From the NCBI RefSeq assembly GCF_044904705.1, contig NZ_JADIKL010000001.1, positions 434,001 to 498,000 of the forward strand: DNA of 64,000 nucleotides, written 5' to 3'. Position 1 is the stretch's first letter. Every line of letters begins with the position of its first letter. A program made the position numbers and the translations under genes. Below the pieces are notes generated by a model. The model did no database searches and was not told the DNA's origin. It saw only the letters and a list, made by a program, of their open reading frames with translations. The DNA is from Rhodanobacter_A agri. GTDB lineage: Bacteria > Pseudomonadota > Gammaproteobacteria > Xanthomonadales > Rhodanobacteraceae. Shown piece after piece: positions 26,232-34,729 of the stretch.

Positions 26232-26311
26232 TGTAGGAGCGCATCCCGTGCGCGAATGCTCTGGCACCTGATCGAAGCCAAAGGCAATCGCGCACAGGGT
26301 GCGTTCCTGCA
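26232..26311. repeat. Family-B intergenic palindromic repeat (REP-like)
   Basis: An ~80-bp imperfect palindrome: the left arm GTAGGAGCGCATCCCGTGCG matches, as reverse complement, the right arm that ends GCACAGGGTGCGTTCCTGC. Each arm can itself fold as GCGCA...TGCGC. It starts four bases after the corC stop and ends 12 bases before the DUF4105 start. Confidence 0.75.
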
Positions 26312-26322
26312 CTAGGACCACC

Positions 26323-27534
26323 ATGCCCCCGCTCGCCAAGCTGCTTTCCCTGCTCGCCTTCCTTCTGCTGGCCGTCGCCCCGGCCCGCGCCAGCGTCGTC
26401 AACGCGCCCGGCGCGAACCTGGAAGTCTCGCTGGTCACCTACGGGCCGGGCGACGTCTACTGGGAACGCTTCGGCCACGACGCGCTGGAACTGCGCGACA
26501 CCGTCAGCGGCGAGGCGGTGAACTTCAATTACGGCGTGTTCGATTTCAACGAGAAGAACTTCTTCCTCAACTTCGCGCGCGGCCGCATGCACTACCTGAT
26601 GGATGCCGAGCCCACCGTCGACGAGGAGAGCTACTACATCCAGGTGGGCCGTTCGATCACCCGCCAGCGCCTTGCGTTCACGCCCGAACAGGCCGCCGCG
26701 CTGCGCGATTTCCTGTTCTGGAACCTGCGCCCCGAGAACGCCGGCTACAACTACGACTACTACGTCGACAACTGCACCACCCGCGTACGCGACGCGCTGG
26801 ACAAGGCGCTCGGCGGCGTCATCAAGGCAGGCCTCGCCGCGCAGGCCGGCGGCATGAGCTACCGCCAGCAGACCGACCGCCTGATGAGTGCGCAACCCTG
26901 GCTGATGCTGCTGCTCGACCTCGGCCTCGGCCCCTACGCCGATCAGCCGATGAACGCGTGGAGCGAAAGCTTCCTGCCCTACGAGTTGCAGGCCAAGCTG
27001 CGCGGCATCCGCGTACCCGACGGCCGCGGCGGCACCCAGTCACTGGTGCAGAACGAAGAACTGCTCTCACCCAACCGCCTGCCGGCGCCCCCGGCCCAGG
27101 CGCCGGACCTGCGCCTGCCGCTGGGCGCGTCGGGACTCGCCTTCGCCGTCCTGCTCGTGGCAACCACACGCCGCGCCCGACTCGCCCATGCCCTGCTCGC
27201 CACGCTCTATCTCATCGTCGCGGGGCTGGTCGGCCTGCTGCTGCTGACGCTGTGGACACTCACCAGCCACCACTCCGCCTGGGCCAATGCGAACCTACTG
27301 CTGTTTAGCCCACTCGCCTTCCTGCTGCTGCGCGCCGTCTGGCGCGCCCGCCGCGACATCGCGCCCTCGCGCTTCGCCAACACGGTGCTGATCCTGCAAC
27401 TCGCCGCCGCGCTCGTCGCCGTGCTGCTGCACCTGCTGCCCGGTACCGTGCAGCAGAACCAGCCCTGGCTGCTGTTCGCGCTACCGGCGTGGCTAGCTCT
27501 AGCGTGGAGTTTGCGGCAAACGACCCACAGTTGA
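26323..27534 (+). CDS. DUF4105 domain membrane protein
   Basis: 403 residues from the ATG at 26323. A signal peptide (about 1-24, cleavage at ARA) leads into a DUF4105 domain (about 35-180) with its hallmark YGPGDVYWERFGHDALELRD, FNYGVFDF and YVDNCTTRVRDAL; the DNCTTR cysteine is a likely catalytic or structural residue. The C-terminal half has four or so membrane helices (from about residue 265). Function unknown; DUF4105 has been compared with papain-like NlpC/P60 folds. The long gap between domain and membrane part includes a conserved linker with YEL and N-S-L-V-Q-N. Convergent with the acyltransferase gene. Confidence 0.85.
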   Translation: MPPLAKLLSLLAFLLLAVAPARASVVNAPGANLEVSLVTYGPGDVYWERFGHDALELRDTVSGEAVNFNYGVFDFNEKNFFLNFARGRMHYLMDAEPTVDEESYYIQVGRSITRQRLAFTPEQAAALRDFLFWNLRPENAGYNYDYYVDNCTTRVRDALDKALGGVIKAGLAAQAGGMSYRQQTDRLMSAQPWLMLLLDLGLGPYADQPMNAWSESFLPYELQAKLRGIRVPDGRGGTQSLVQNEELLSPNRLPAPPAQAPDLRLPLGASGLAFAVLLVATTRRARLAHALLATLYLIVAGLVGLLLLTLWTLTSHHSAWANANLLLFSPLAFLLLRAVWRARRDIAPSRFANTVLILQLAAALVAVLLHLLPGTVQQNQPWLLFALPAWLALAWSLRQTTHS

Positions 27535-27545
27535 AGAAGCGCACT

Positions 27546-29570
27546 TCATTTCGTGGCCGAAAATCGGCTCGATGACACGTCGGTCGTATCATCCTTGCCG
27601 ACCACGCCGAGTCCAAGCTTCTGCGCCAGCACTGGCCACAGAGTGGCGGCGAAACTGCCAGTCAAATGCTGCGAGTCGCGAAAGACTACCCTTCCCTGCC
27701 GTTGCGCCAAGCACATCCCTGCCGGGCAAACCTGCTGATTCATATCCAGCATACTGACGTTAGCGAACCGGGCTGCGGCACGCCCCAGCCAGAGATACAA
27801 TCGTTCCGCATCGAAATTCGCCTCTGCCGCGCCGCAGGTTCGTCGCAACCCCAGCCGCACCACACGGTGCGCCTGTTGCGCCAGGCAGTTCGGCCCATCG
27901 AAGGGCAGCCGCGGCGTATCGCGCAAAATGTAGATGTGGCCCGAAGCCGGACTCAATACGCCAAGCACCCTGGCGGTGCCATCGATCCACTGTGTCTGGG
28001 TGAATTCATACCCTGCACTGCCGAGCAGCAACACATCTGGCTTGAGCGCAGCCACCTGTTTCAAGGCATTCCCACGCCACGTTGCACAAACTGTGTATGC
28101 CTTGCCGATACTGTGATCAAAGATCGGCTCATCTACCATCGGGCAGGACGACTTGGTAACTACCAACAGACGCCAACCTGGCCGGTCGAACACCTTGGCG
28201 GCCGCAGGGAACCACTGCGCGGCATGGCTATCACCCATCAGCACCGCCGTATGTGTCGCATCGGTCGACCCGAATGCGCAGATGCGCACCCGGTCGCTGC
28301 GATACCAGTCGTCACATCCCATATCGTAAATCGCCGGCGCATCGTAATGCGCTGCCGCGTAGTTCTGCGCTAGCGGCTCCAGCATCGGCATGCTGGTCTG
28401 GTTGTACCAACGCATGCAAAGGCCGTTGGCCAGCAGCATGAGCGCCAAGGCACCGAAGATCGCCATGCGCGGACGCAACAGCCATTCGCGCCAATTGCGG
28501 ATCGGCACCTCAATGAACCGGCAGGAGATCCAGGCCAGAAGCAACGAGAGCAGAACGCAGCACATGCGACAGATCGGCGAGTCCGATCCTGTGAGTGCCC
28601 GCCCCAGCAGCAGGATTGGCCAATGCCACAGGTACCACGAGTAGGAAATTCCACCAAGCCACTGCAGCGGCCGCCACGACAGCACGCGCGACACGCCGCC
28701 CGGCGTCGCGGTCACACAGCCTGCGGTGATAATGCAGGCCGCCCCTAGCGTCGGCAGCACCCCATAGGCGCCTGGATAAGGAATGTCGGCACTGCCCCCC
28801 CCTCCGGCCACTGCAATCAATGCCAGGCCCAGCCATCCCATCACACGCGGTGCCGCGGGGTGGCGCTCCCACCACGGCGCGCCTGCAGAAGCACTCGGCA
28901 TCTGGTAGCACAGCCAAACCAGCGCACCTGCAGCGAACTGCCAGGCACGCATCGGCATCATATAGAACGCCAGCTGCGGTGCCGTGTATGTCAACAGTAT
29001 GCAGCTCACCAAGCTGGCCACCACTATTGCCCACATGTGGATTTTCAGGCGAGCGAGGTCACGCGTGCCGTTGCGTCCAAGCAGCAATACCAGCAAGGCA
29101 GGCCATACCAGGTAGAACTGTTCCTCCACGCCCAGCGACCATGTGTGCAGAAACAGGTTGGTCTCGGTGCCTGGTGCGAAGTAGTTCAATCGGGCAAAGG
29201 CGAAATGGATGTTGCTCAACCACAACGCTGCCATCGCGGCCGCGGACGATTGTCGCTGCTGCTCCGCCGGAGCCAGCAAGAACGCCGCAAGCGCCCCGAC
29301 CACCAGAAGCATGACCAACAACGCCGGCAGCAGGCGGCGCAAGCGCCGTACGTAGAATTCCGCAAGCCGGAGTCGCCCCGTGTTCGATACCTCCTGCACC
29401 AGCAGGCCGGTGATCAGGAACCCGGACAGTACGAAGAACACATCCACGCCCACGAAGCCGCCGCGCAGCCATGGCACCCCAGCGTGTACCGCCACGACCA
29501 GCAGGATCGCCACGGCGCGCAAACCTTCGAGATCGGCCCGATAACCCAGCCGATATTCGTGCCCCCTCAT
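27546..29570 (-). CDS. OafA-type acyltransferase with a C-terminal SGNH domain
   Basis: 674 residues from the ATG at 29570 (an in-frame TTG six codons upstream is the alternative). The first ~370 residues are an acyltransferase-3 membrane domain (YRADLEGLRAVAILLVVAVH, FFVLSGFLITG, WSLGVEEQFYLVWP). The C-terminal SGNH domain has GDSHAAQW near residue 445 and the DxxH pair in DSQHLTG near 633. Such fusions O-acetylate surface polysaccharides such as O-antigen: the membrane half moves acetyl groups and the SGNH half transfers them. It stands alone, about 9.5 kb from the glycan cluster, so its target is open. Confidence 0.93.
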   Translation of the reverse strand: MRGHEYRLGYRADLEGLRAVAILLVVAVHAGVPWLRGGFVGVDVFFVLSGFLITGLLVQEVSNTGRLRLAEFYVRRLRRLLPALLVMLLVVGALAAFLLAPAEQQRQSSAAAMAALWLSNIHFAFARLNYFAPGTETNLFLHTWSLGVEEQFYLVWPALLVLLLGRNGTRDLARLKIHMWAIVVASLVSCILLTYTAPQLAFYMMPMRAWQFAAGALVWLCYQMPSASAGAPWWERHPAAPRVMGWLGLALIAVAGGGGSADIPYPGAYGVLPTLGAACIITAGCVTATPGGVSRVLSWRPLQWLGGISYSWYLWHWPILLLGRALTGSDSPICRMCCVLLSLLLAWISCRFIEVPIRNWREWLLRPRMAIFGALALMLLANGLCMRWYNQTSMPMLEPLAQNYAAAHYDAPAIYDMGCDDWYRSDRVRICAFGSTDATHTAVLMGDSHAAQWFPAAAKVFDRPGWRLLVVTKSSCPMVDEPIFDHSIGKAYTVCATWRGNALKQVAALKPDVLLLGSAGYEFTQTQWIDGTARVLGVLSPASGHIYILRDTPRLPFDGPNCLAQQAHRVVRLGLRRTCGAAEANFDAERLYLWLGRAAARFANVSMLDMNQQVCPAGMCLAQRQGRVVFRDSQHLTGSFAATLWPVLAQKLGLGVVGKDDTTDVSSSRFSATK

Positions 29571-29725
29571 CTGCCGCGCCCCTGTCAACCGAACATGAAT
29601 GTGACGATGGTACAGGGCCTGGACGCTACTGGCTTATCCGCAGCCGTGAATGCCAAGTCCCCCCAAGGTACCAAATCACGACCCCGGCATTGCCCTGATA
29701 CTTGTCGCGACGGCATCATGCAGAC

Positions 29726-30733
29726 ATGCCTACACCAGCCACAACCGACCCGGCCGAAACCCGCATGGTGGTCAACTGCGTTGCCTACCGCAGCGACGGC
29801 AGTCGCATCGGCGACGTGGGCATCGACGCGATCAGCGACGTGCTGCAGGAGCCGGACACCTTTGTGTGGGTCGGCCTGCACGAGCCGGATGCCGCATTGC
29901 TGCTGAAACTGCAGGAGGAGTTCGACCTGCATGACCTCGCGATCGAAGATGCGCAGAGCGCACACCAGCGCACCAAGATCGAGGCCTACGGCAACTCGCT
30001 GTTCATCGTGGTGCAGACCGCCCAGCTCGAAAGCGGCCACATCGCGTTCGGCGAAACGCACATCTTCCTCGGCGCGCGCTATCTGGTCACCGTGCGCCAT
30101 GGCGCCTCGCTCTCCTACGCACCTGCACGACGCAGTTGCGAGCATACGCCCGACCTGTTGTCGCTGGGCCCGAGCTACGGCTTGTATAGTGTGCTGGACT
30201 TCATCGTCGACAACCTGATGCCGATCGTGCGCGACTTCCGCGAGGAGTTGCAGGAGCTGGAGCAGGACATCTTCGCCGCCAGCTTCAACCGCGATACCGT
30301 GCGCCGGCTGTACGACATGCAGCGCGACCTGATGACGCTGCGCCTCGCCGTGTCGCCGCTGCAGGATGTGATCAGCCAGCTGGTACGGCTGCATCCGCAA
30401 CTGATCCCCGACGAACTGCGTGCCTACTTCCGCGACGTGCACGACCACGTGACGCGCGTGAACGATGCGATCAGCGCGATGCGCGAGATGCTCACCGCCG
30501 CGATCAGCGTGAACCTGTCGCTGGTCACCTTCGGCCAGAACGAGGTGATGAAGAAACTCGCCGGCTGGGCCGCAATGCTTGCGGCCCCCACCCTCATCAC
30601 CAGCTGGTACGGCATGAACTTCACCCACATGCCCGAGCTCGCCGAAGCCTGGAGCTACCCGGTGATCATCGGCGTGGTGATCTGCGTGGTGGGCGGCATC
30701 TACCTCGCGCTGAAACGGGCGAAGTGGTTGTAG
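29726..30733 (+). CDS. corA: CorA family magnesium/cobalt transporter
   Basis: 335 residues from the ATG at 29726. A cytoplasmic N-terminal domain (about 1-265) precedes two C-terminal membrane helices (about 272-292 and 309-328). The pore selectivity motif YGMNF lies at the end of the first helix. CorA forms a pentameric channel for Mg2+ uptake. The LVRLHPQLIPDELRAYFRDV and MREMLTAAISVNLS segments are typical of the stalk helix. Divergent from the acyltransferase, with about 155 bases between. Confidence 0.94.
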   Translation: MPTPATTDPAETRMVVNCVAYRSDGSRIGDVGIDAISDVLQEPDTFVWVGLHEPDAALLLKLQEEFDLHDLAIEDAQSAHQRTKIEAYGNSLFIVVQTAQLESGHIAFGETHIFLGARYLVTVRHGASLSYAPARRSCEHTPDLLSLGPSYGLYSVLDFIVDNLMPIVRDFREELQELEQDIFAASFNRDTVRRLYDMQRDLMTLRLAVSPLQDVISQLVRLHPQLIPDELRAYFRDVHDHVTRVNDAISAMREMLTAAISVNLSLVTFGQNEVMKKLAGWAAMLAAPTLITSWYGMNFTHMPELAEAWSYPVIIGVVICVVGGIYLALKRAKWL

Positions 30734-30767
30734 CCCCAACCCTCCCCGTCGACAGGGAAGGTTGGGG
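30734..30767. terminator. Hairpin between convergent corA and S9 peptidase genes
   Basis: CCCCAACC pairs with GGTTGGGG around an inner TCCC/GGGA pair, just after the corA stop. It lacks a long T-tract, so it may act as a weak bidirectional terminator or transcript stabiliser. It also resembles the family-A hairpins. Confidence 0.5.
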
Positions 30768-30776
30768 TACTCCGGT

Positions 30777-32924
30777 TTATTGCTTCGCCTTCGGCTCCGC
30801 CGTCCACTGCTTCAGCCACGCGTTCACGGTGTCATGCCACAGCACGCTGTTGTGCGGCTTGAGCACCCAGTGGTTCTCATTGGGGAAAGTGAGGAACTCG
30901 CTGGGAACGCCGCGGCGCTGCATCACGGTGAACGCGCCCAGCCCCTGGGTGATCGGGATGCGGAAATCGTTGCCGCTGTGCACCACCAGCATCGGCACAC
31001 GCCAGTCCTTGACGTGGTCGACCGGGTTGAACTTCTCGTAGTTGGCCGGCACCTCGTATTGCGGGCCGCCGTTCTCGCGCTCTTCGAACCACAGTTCCTC
31101 GGTGGCGTAGTACATCATGCGCGCGTCGAACACGCCGTCGTGGTCGATCAGGCACTTCCACGGCTGGTTCCACACGCCGGCGATCCAGTAGGTCATGTAG
31201 CCGCCGTAACTCGCGCCGAGTGCGCAGGCGCGGTTGCCGTCGAGGAAGCTGTATTTGTCCAGTGCGGCCTGCCAGCCGAGCTTCAGATCCTCCAGCGGCT
31301 TGCCGCCCCAGTCGCCCGAGATGGAGTCGGTGAACTTCTGGCCGTACCCCGTGGAGCCATGGAAGTTGATGGTGACCACCGCGAAACCCTGTCCCGCGTA
31401 GGTCTGCGGGTTCCAGCGGTAGCTCCAGCCGTTGGTCATCGCGCCCTGCGGGCCGCCATGGATGATGAAGGCCACCGGGTACTTCTTGCCGGGCTGGTAA
31501 CCTGCCGGCTTCACCACATAGCCCTGCACCGGCTCGTTGTTCCAGCCCTTGAAAGTGAAGAACTCGAAGTCGCCCTCGTGCGCATTCTTCAGCAAGGCGG
31601 TGTTGTAGTGGGTGACCTGCTTGAGGTCCTTGCCGTCGGCATTCGTGGTGTAGAGATCGGTGGGGCGCTTGAGGTCGTTGCGTGCAAGCAGCAGTCGCGA
31701 ACCGGCCAGCGAATAGCTCTCCACTTCACCGTCGCCCACCAGCTGCCGCACCTTGCCGCTGGCCGTCTCCACCGCGAACAGCGGATGCTGGCCCTTGTCG
31801 TCGGCGGTGACGTAGAGCGTCTTGCCGTCGGCCGAAATGCCCATGCCGCCCGGCGAGCGATCCCACTGCGGGTCGATCTCGCGCTTCGCGCCGGTGGCCA
31901 GGTCCAGCGCCATGATGCCGAAGCGGTCCGCCTCGAAACCCGGCACCTTCATTGCGAGGTAGTACAGCGTCTTGCCATCCGGCGAAGGCACTGGGTAAGC
32001 GTCCCATGCCTTGTTCTCGGCAGTGAGGTTCGCCGGCACCGCGGAGCCGTCGGCCGGCACCTTGTAAATATCGAAATTGGTGGACCACGGTTCGCTGCGG
32101 CCGGCGATGCGCACGCCGAAGTACACCGTCTTGCCATCGGGCGAGAACGCGAATTCGCTGTCGTCGCCGAACGGCTTGCTGGGCACGTCGCCGTCGATGC
32201 CGCGGCTCAGCAACGTTGACTCGGTGGGCAGCTGGCCCTTTTCATCGAAGCGGCCCAGGTAGAGCTGGTTGCGCGTGCCATCGGACCAGGTATCCCAGTG
32301 CCGCACGAACAACTTCTTGTACAGCGTGCCGGTGGCCTTGTCCGCCGCGCGCTTGTCCTGCATCTGCTTGGTGCAGGCCAGGGTGTCGCAGTCGGTGAAC
32401 ACCGCGTAGGAAAGCAGCACGCTCTTGCCGTCCGGCGACAGCTTGTACGCCTGCACATCCAGCACGCCATGGCTCACCTGCACCGGCGCGAGGCTGGTGG
32501 GCGGACGATGGCCGCCAGCCGCCAACAGGTCTCCCACGCTACGCCGCCACAACTGCACGACGCCGTTCACCGGCGCGAGGAAGTACAGGCTGCGCCCATC
32601 GGGTGACCAGCGCGGCGTATTGGCGGCCATGTTCACCACGCTACGCGGCTCGCCGCCATCCAGATCCTGTATGTAGATCGCGTTGACACCCTTGTTCGCC
32701 GCGTAGTCGGTGCTGCGCACACTGAAAGCCGCATGGCGCCCGTCTGGCGACAGCTGCGGATCGGAAACACGCTGCATCATCACCAGGTCGCGCACGTTGA
32801 ACGGATGCGGCGCGTGGTCCAGGGTGATCGCGGTATCCACCGGCGCGACGGTGTCGGTGTCCGCAGCGAGTACGGGCGAAGTCGCCAGTGCCAGCAGCAA
32901 CGCGATGGTCAGGGCGTTTCTCAT
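30777..32924 (-). CDS. S9 family prolyl-oligopeptidase-type serine peptidase, exported
   Basis: 715 residues from the ATG at 32924. A signal peptide (about 1-20, cleavage VLA) is followed by a beta-propeller with WD40-like SPDGK repeats (about 40-430) and an alpha/beta-hydrolase domain. The catalytic Ser is in GASYGGYMT (near 573), the Asp in HSGNDFRIP (near 650), and the His in ENHWVLKP (near 685). It probably degrades peptides in the periplasm. The AAP/DPP-like subtype is the best fit. Convergent with corA. Confidence 0.94.
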   Translation of the reverse strand: MRNALTIALLLALATSPVLAADTDTVAPVDTAITLDHAPHPFNVRDLVMMQRVSDPQLSPDGRHAAFSVRSTDYAANKGVNAIYIQDLDGGEPRSVVNMAANTPRWSPDGRSLYFLAPVNGVVQLWRRSVGDLLAAGGHRPPTSLAPVQVSHGVLDVQAYKLSPDGKSVLLSYAVFTDCDTLACTKQMQDKRAADKATGTLYKKLFVRHWDTWSDGTRNQLYLGRFDEKGQLPTESTLLSRGIDGDVPSKPFGDDSEFAFSPDGKTVYFGVRIAGRSEPWSTNFDIYKVPADGSAVPANLTAENKAWDAYPVPSPDGKTLYYLAMKVPGFEADRFGIMALDLATGAKREIDPQWDRSPGGMGISADGKTLYVTADDKGQHPLFAVETASGKVRQLVGDGEVESYSLAGSRLLLARNDLKRPTDLYTTNADGKDLKQVTHYNTALLKNAHEGDFEFFTFKGWNNEPVQGYVVKPAGYQPGKKYPVAFIIHGGPQGAMTNGWSYRWNPQTYAGQGFAVVTINFHGSTGYGQKFTDSISGDWGGKPLEDLKLGWQAALDKYSFLDGNRACALGASYGGYMTYWIAGVWNQPWKCLIDHDGVFDARMMYYATEELWFEERENGGPQYEVPANYEKFNPVDHVKDWRVPMLVVHSGNDFRIPITQGLGAFTVMQRRGVPSEFLTFPNENHWVLKPHNSVLWHDTVNAWLKQWTAEPKAKQ

Positions 32925-33093
32925 GGTTGCTCCGTATGGTGATTCAAGGGCGGCAAAGAGGGTAAGCAGGCTGGGTTGGCGAGGCAAGCAAGACGATCCG
33001 CATTTCGCACGCGGACCCGATGCACGATGACAGAAATACTGTTTATGCTTCGTCCGCCCTTCTTTCGCACCGCCCCGCCAATCAGATCACGCC

Positions 33094-33846
33094 ATGTCAC
33101 GCTGGAAAGCCGCAACCATCCATCTCGTTATCAGCCTCACCCTTGCCGTAGGTGCTGGCGCCACCTTGTATTTCCTATGGTTTCAACCGCCCTGGTTCAG
33201 GGTCGCAGGCGCCAGCACGTTGATGCTATTGCTGATGGGCGTGGATGTCTGCATTGGCCCGCTGCTGACTCTGCTCGTGGCCGACCCACGCAAATCAAGG
33301 AAACTGCTTCGGCTGGATCTTGCCATCATTGCCACGATGCAAGCCGTGGCCTTTGGCTACGGTATCCACGTCATGGCTGCCGCGCGCCCGGCCTTCATCG
33401 TTGCGGAAACGGACCGCTTCGTGTTGGTGGCCGCTGACGAAATCAGTGACGCAGACCTGGCCCAAGCCAATCAGCCTGCCTTTCGCACCCGCTCATGGGT
33501 CGGCCCCACACTGGTGGGCGCCGTGCCCCCAATGGGCGATGCCGCCCTGGCGCTGACCCTGCAAGCGATCTCCGGCGGCAAGGACATCGACAGACTCCCC
33601 AAATACTACGTGCCTTACGATCAGATGATCGGCAAGTTCATTCCCCACGCCAAGACATCAGACCACCTTACCAAGGCCACGCCTGCACAACGCAGGCAAC
33701 TACAACAACTTCAAGCCACCATCGGCGAAGGCCCCTTGCTGGCGTTGCCGTTGCAGAAAAGGCAGCGTGGCGGCCAGGACTTCACTGTCATCCTTTCTCC
33801 GCGGACGAAAAAACCCGTGCTGGTTCTGGCCCTCAATGCTTGGTAG
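33094..33846 (+). CDS. TfpX/TfpZ family type IV pilin accessory protein
   Basis: 250 residues. Three N-terminal membrane segments (about 8-28, 36-60 and 73-95) are followed by a periplasmic domain. The pattern WKAATIHLVISL, GVDVCIGPLLTLLV and LDLAIIATMQAVAFGYG is that of TfpX/TfpZ, small proteins encoded next to certain pilin alleles in Pseudomonas that help pilin assembly or stability. It lies 340 bases upstream of pilA on the same strand, which supports the call. Why some pilins need such a partner is not known. Confidence 0.88.
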   Translation: MSRWKAATIHLVISLTLAVGAGATLYFLWFQPPWFRVAGASTLMLLLMGVDVCIGPLLTLLVADPRKSRKLLRLDLAIIATMQAVAFGYGIHVMAAARPAFIVAETDRFVLVAADEISDADLAQANQPAFRTRSWVGPTLVGAVPPMGDAALALTLQAISGGKDIDRLPKYYVPYDQMIGKFIPHAKTSDHLTKATPAQRRQLQQLQATIGEGPLLALPLQKRQRGGQDFTVILSPRTKKPVLVLALNAW

Positions 33847-33925
33847 TGCAACTTGGGCCACTGGTCATCAAACGCCAAAACTGCCCTGACAAGTCACTTA
33901 TTGACGCAACTCGTCACTGCATTCC

Positions 33926-33943
33926 ATGAGCGCCTGCGCTCAT
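33926..33943 (+). terminator. Possible terminator after tfpX-like gene
   Basis: A perfect 8-bp inverted repeat ATGAGCGC/GCGCTCAT about 80 bases after the tfpX-like stop, followed by ATATTTG. The T-run is weak, so termination is uncertain. It marks the break between the tfpX-like gene and the separately promoted pilA. Confidence 0.35.
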
Positions 33944-34047
33944 ATTTGCGCAGGCCACGCCAACCTACGCCATCCAAATAGACTTTCGTGACCGCATGCA
34001 CAGCACACAAGTACCCCGGCGTGAGGCAATAGGGACGGCGATAGTCA

Positions 34048-34064
34048 TGGCACGCTCAGTGCTT
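34048..34064 (+). promoter_or_regulatory. Sigma54 (RpoN) promoter of pilA
   Basis: TGGCACG then four bases then GTGCT, with the -24 GG (34049-34050) and -12 GC (34061-34062) spaced exactly 12 bp apart. Only one position of the TTGCW block deviates. pilA is RpoN-dependent (through PilR) in Pseudomonas, and I recall the same in Xanthomonas. The predicted transcript starts near 34075, leaving a leader of about 110 nt. This also explains the otherwise gene-free stretch 33847-34186. Confidence 0.75.
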
Positions 34065-34186
34065 CGATACCGCCAGCTTCCTGGTTGTTCCTGACCATGA
34101 GTCGTGAGGGTTCGATCCCGCCTAGGGGGTATCGGGGCCGGAACCCGGGGGGCCACAACGCTAGCTAGCCAAACAGAGGAACCACC

Positions 34187-34627
34187 ATGAAGAACCTGCA
34201 GAAAGGTTTCACCCTGATCGAACTGATGATCGTGGTCGCGATCATCGCCATCCTGGCGGCCATCGCGCTGCCGGCCTACCAGAACTACACCGTCCGCTCC
34301 AAGGTGTCGGAACTGGTCGTGGCCGCCGATGCGTGCAAGACCTCGGTTGCCGAGTATTACCAGTCCCAGGGCACTTTCCCCCCCAGCATGAACAGTTCGG
34401 GTTGCCTCAACCAACAGAGCAAGTACGTAACCAGCTTGAGCGTCGGCGCAGGCACCGGCGTGATCTCCGTCACGGCCTCGGCCGACCCGGGCCTCACCAC
34501 CGCTGTTCAAGGCAAGGTATTCGGGCTGACACCGGCCGCCCAGGGGGCTGGCCTGCCGCTGTTGTGGACATGCAACACCGCACCCACCAGCATCCCTGCG
34601 CAGTACCTGCCGGCCACCTGCCGCTAA
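34187..34627 (+). CDS. pilA: Type IV major pilin
   Basis: 146 residues. The prepilin leader is MKNLQKG, cut between G7 and F8; the mature N-terminus FTLIELMIVVAIIAILAAIA holds Glu at mature position 5, needed for assembly. Four cysteines (50, 73, 129, 145) suggest two disulfides, the second closing the C-terminal D-loop (129-145). The globular part is rich in Ser and Thr, giving many possible O-glycosylation sites; it lacks the C-terminal Ser used by TfpO in Pseudomonas group I pilins. The RBS (GAGGAACC) is close, and a strong terminator follows. Accessory genes tfpX-like (upstream) and two GT-C-like genes (downstream) flank it. Confidence 0.97.
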   Translation: MKNLQKGFTLIELMIVVAIIAILAAIALPAYQNYTVRSKVSELVVAADACKTSVAEYYQSQGTFPPSMNSSGCLNQQSKYVTSLSVGAGTGVISVTASADPGLTTAVQGKVFGLTPAAQGAGLPLLWTCNTAPTSIPAQYLPATCR

Positions 34628-34648
34628 GCGGTAACATCGCTTGACTGA

Positions 34649-34677
34649 GACGCCGCCTCCGGGCGGCGTCTTTTTTT
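34649..34677 (+). terminator. Intrinsic terminator of pilA
   Basis: A 9-bp stem GACGCCGCC/GGCGGCGTC with a TCCG loop, followed by seven T. It lies 21 bases after the pilA stop, so pilA is likely a monocistronic transcript with partial read-through to the next genes. Confidence 0.9.
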
Positions 34678-34729
34678 CCGTCGCCAGCGCAGGCTGGTAA
34701 CCATCAAGCCACCAGCCTCGAGCCTTGCC

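Noticed and set aside
29571..29588. TTG start six codons upstream for the SGNH acyltransferase
   Set aside because: The ATG at 29570 gives a normal N-terminus just before the family motif; the TTG extension has no better RBS.
30762..32219. A 485-codon plus-strand frame opposite the S9 peptidase
   Set aside because: It is antisense to a complete peptidase with an intact triad and shows no family motif.
34108..34119. GGGTTCGATCCC in the pilA leader, like a tRNA T-arm
   Set aside because: No matching acceptor, D or anticodon arms lie upstream and no CCA-type end follows; chance similarity or part of the leader's secondary structure.
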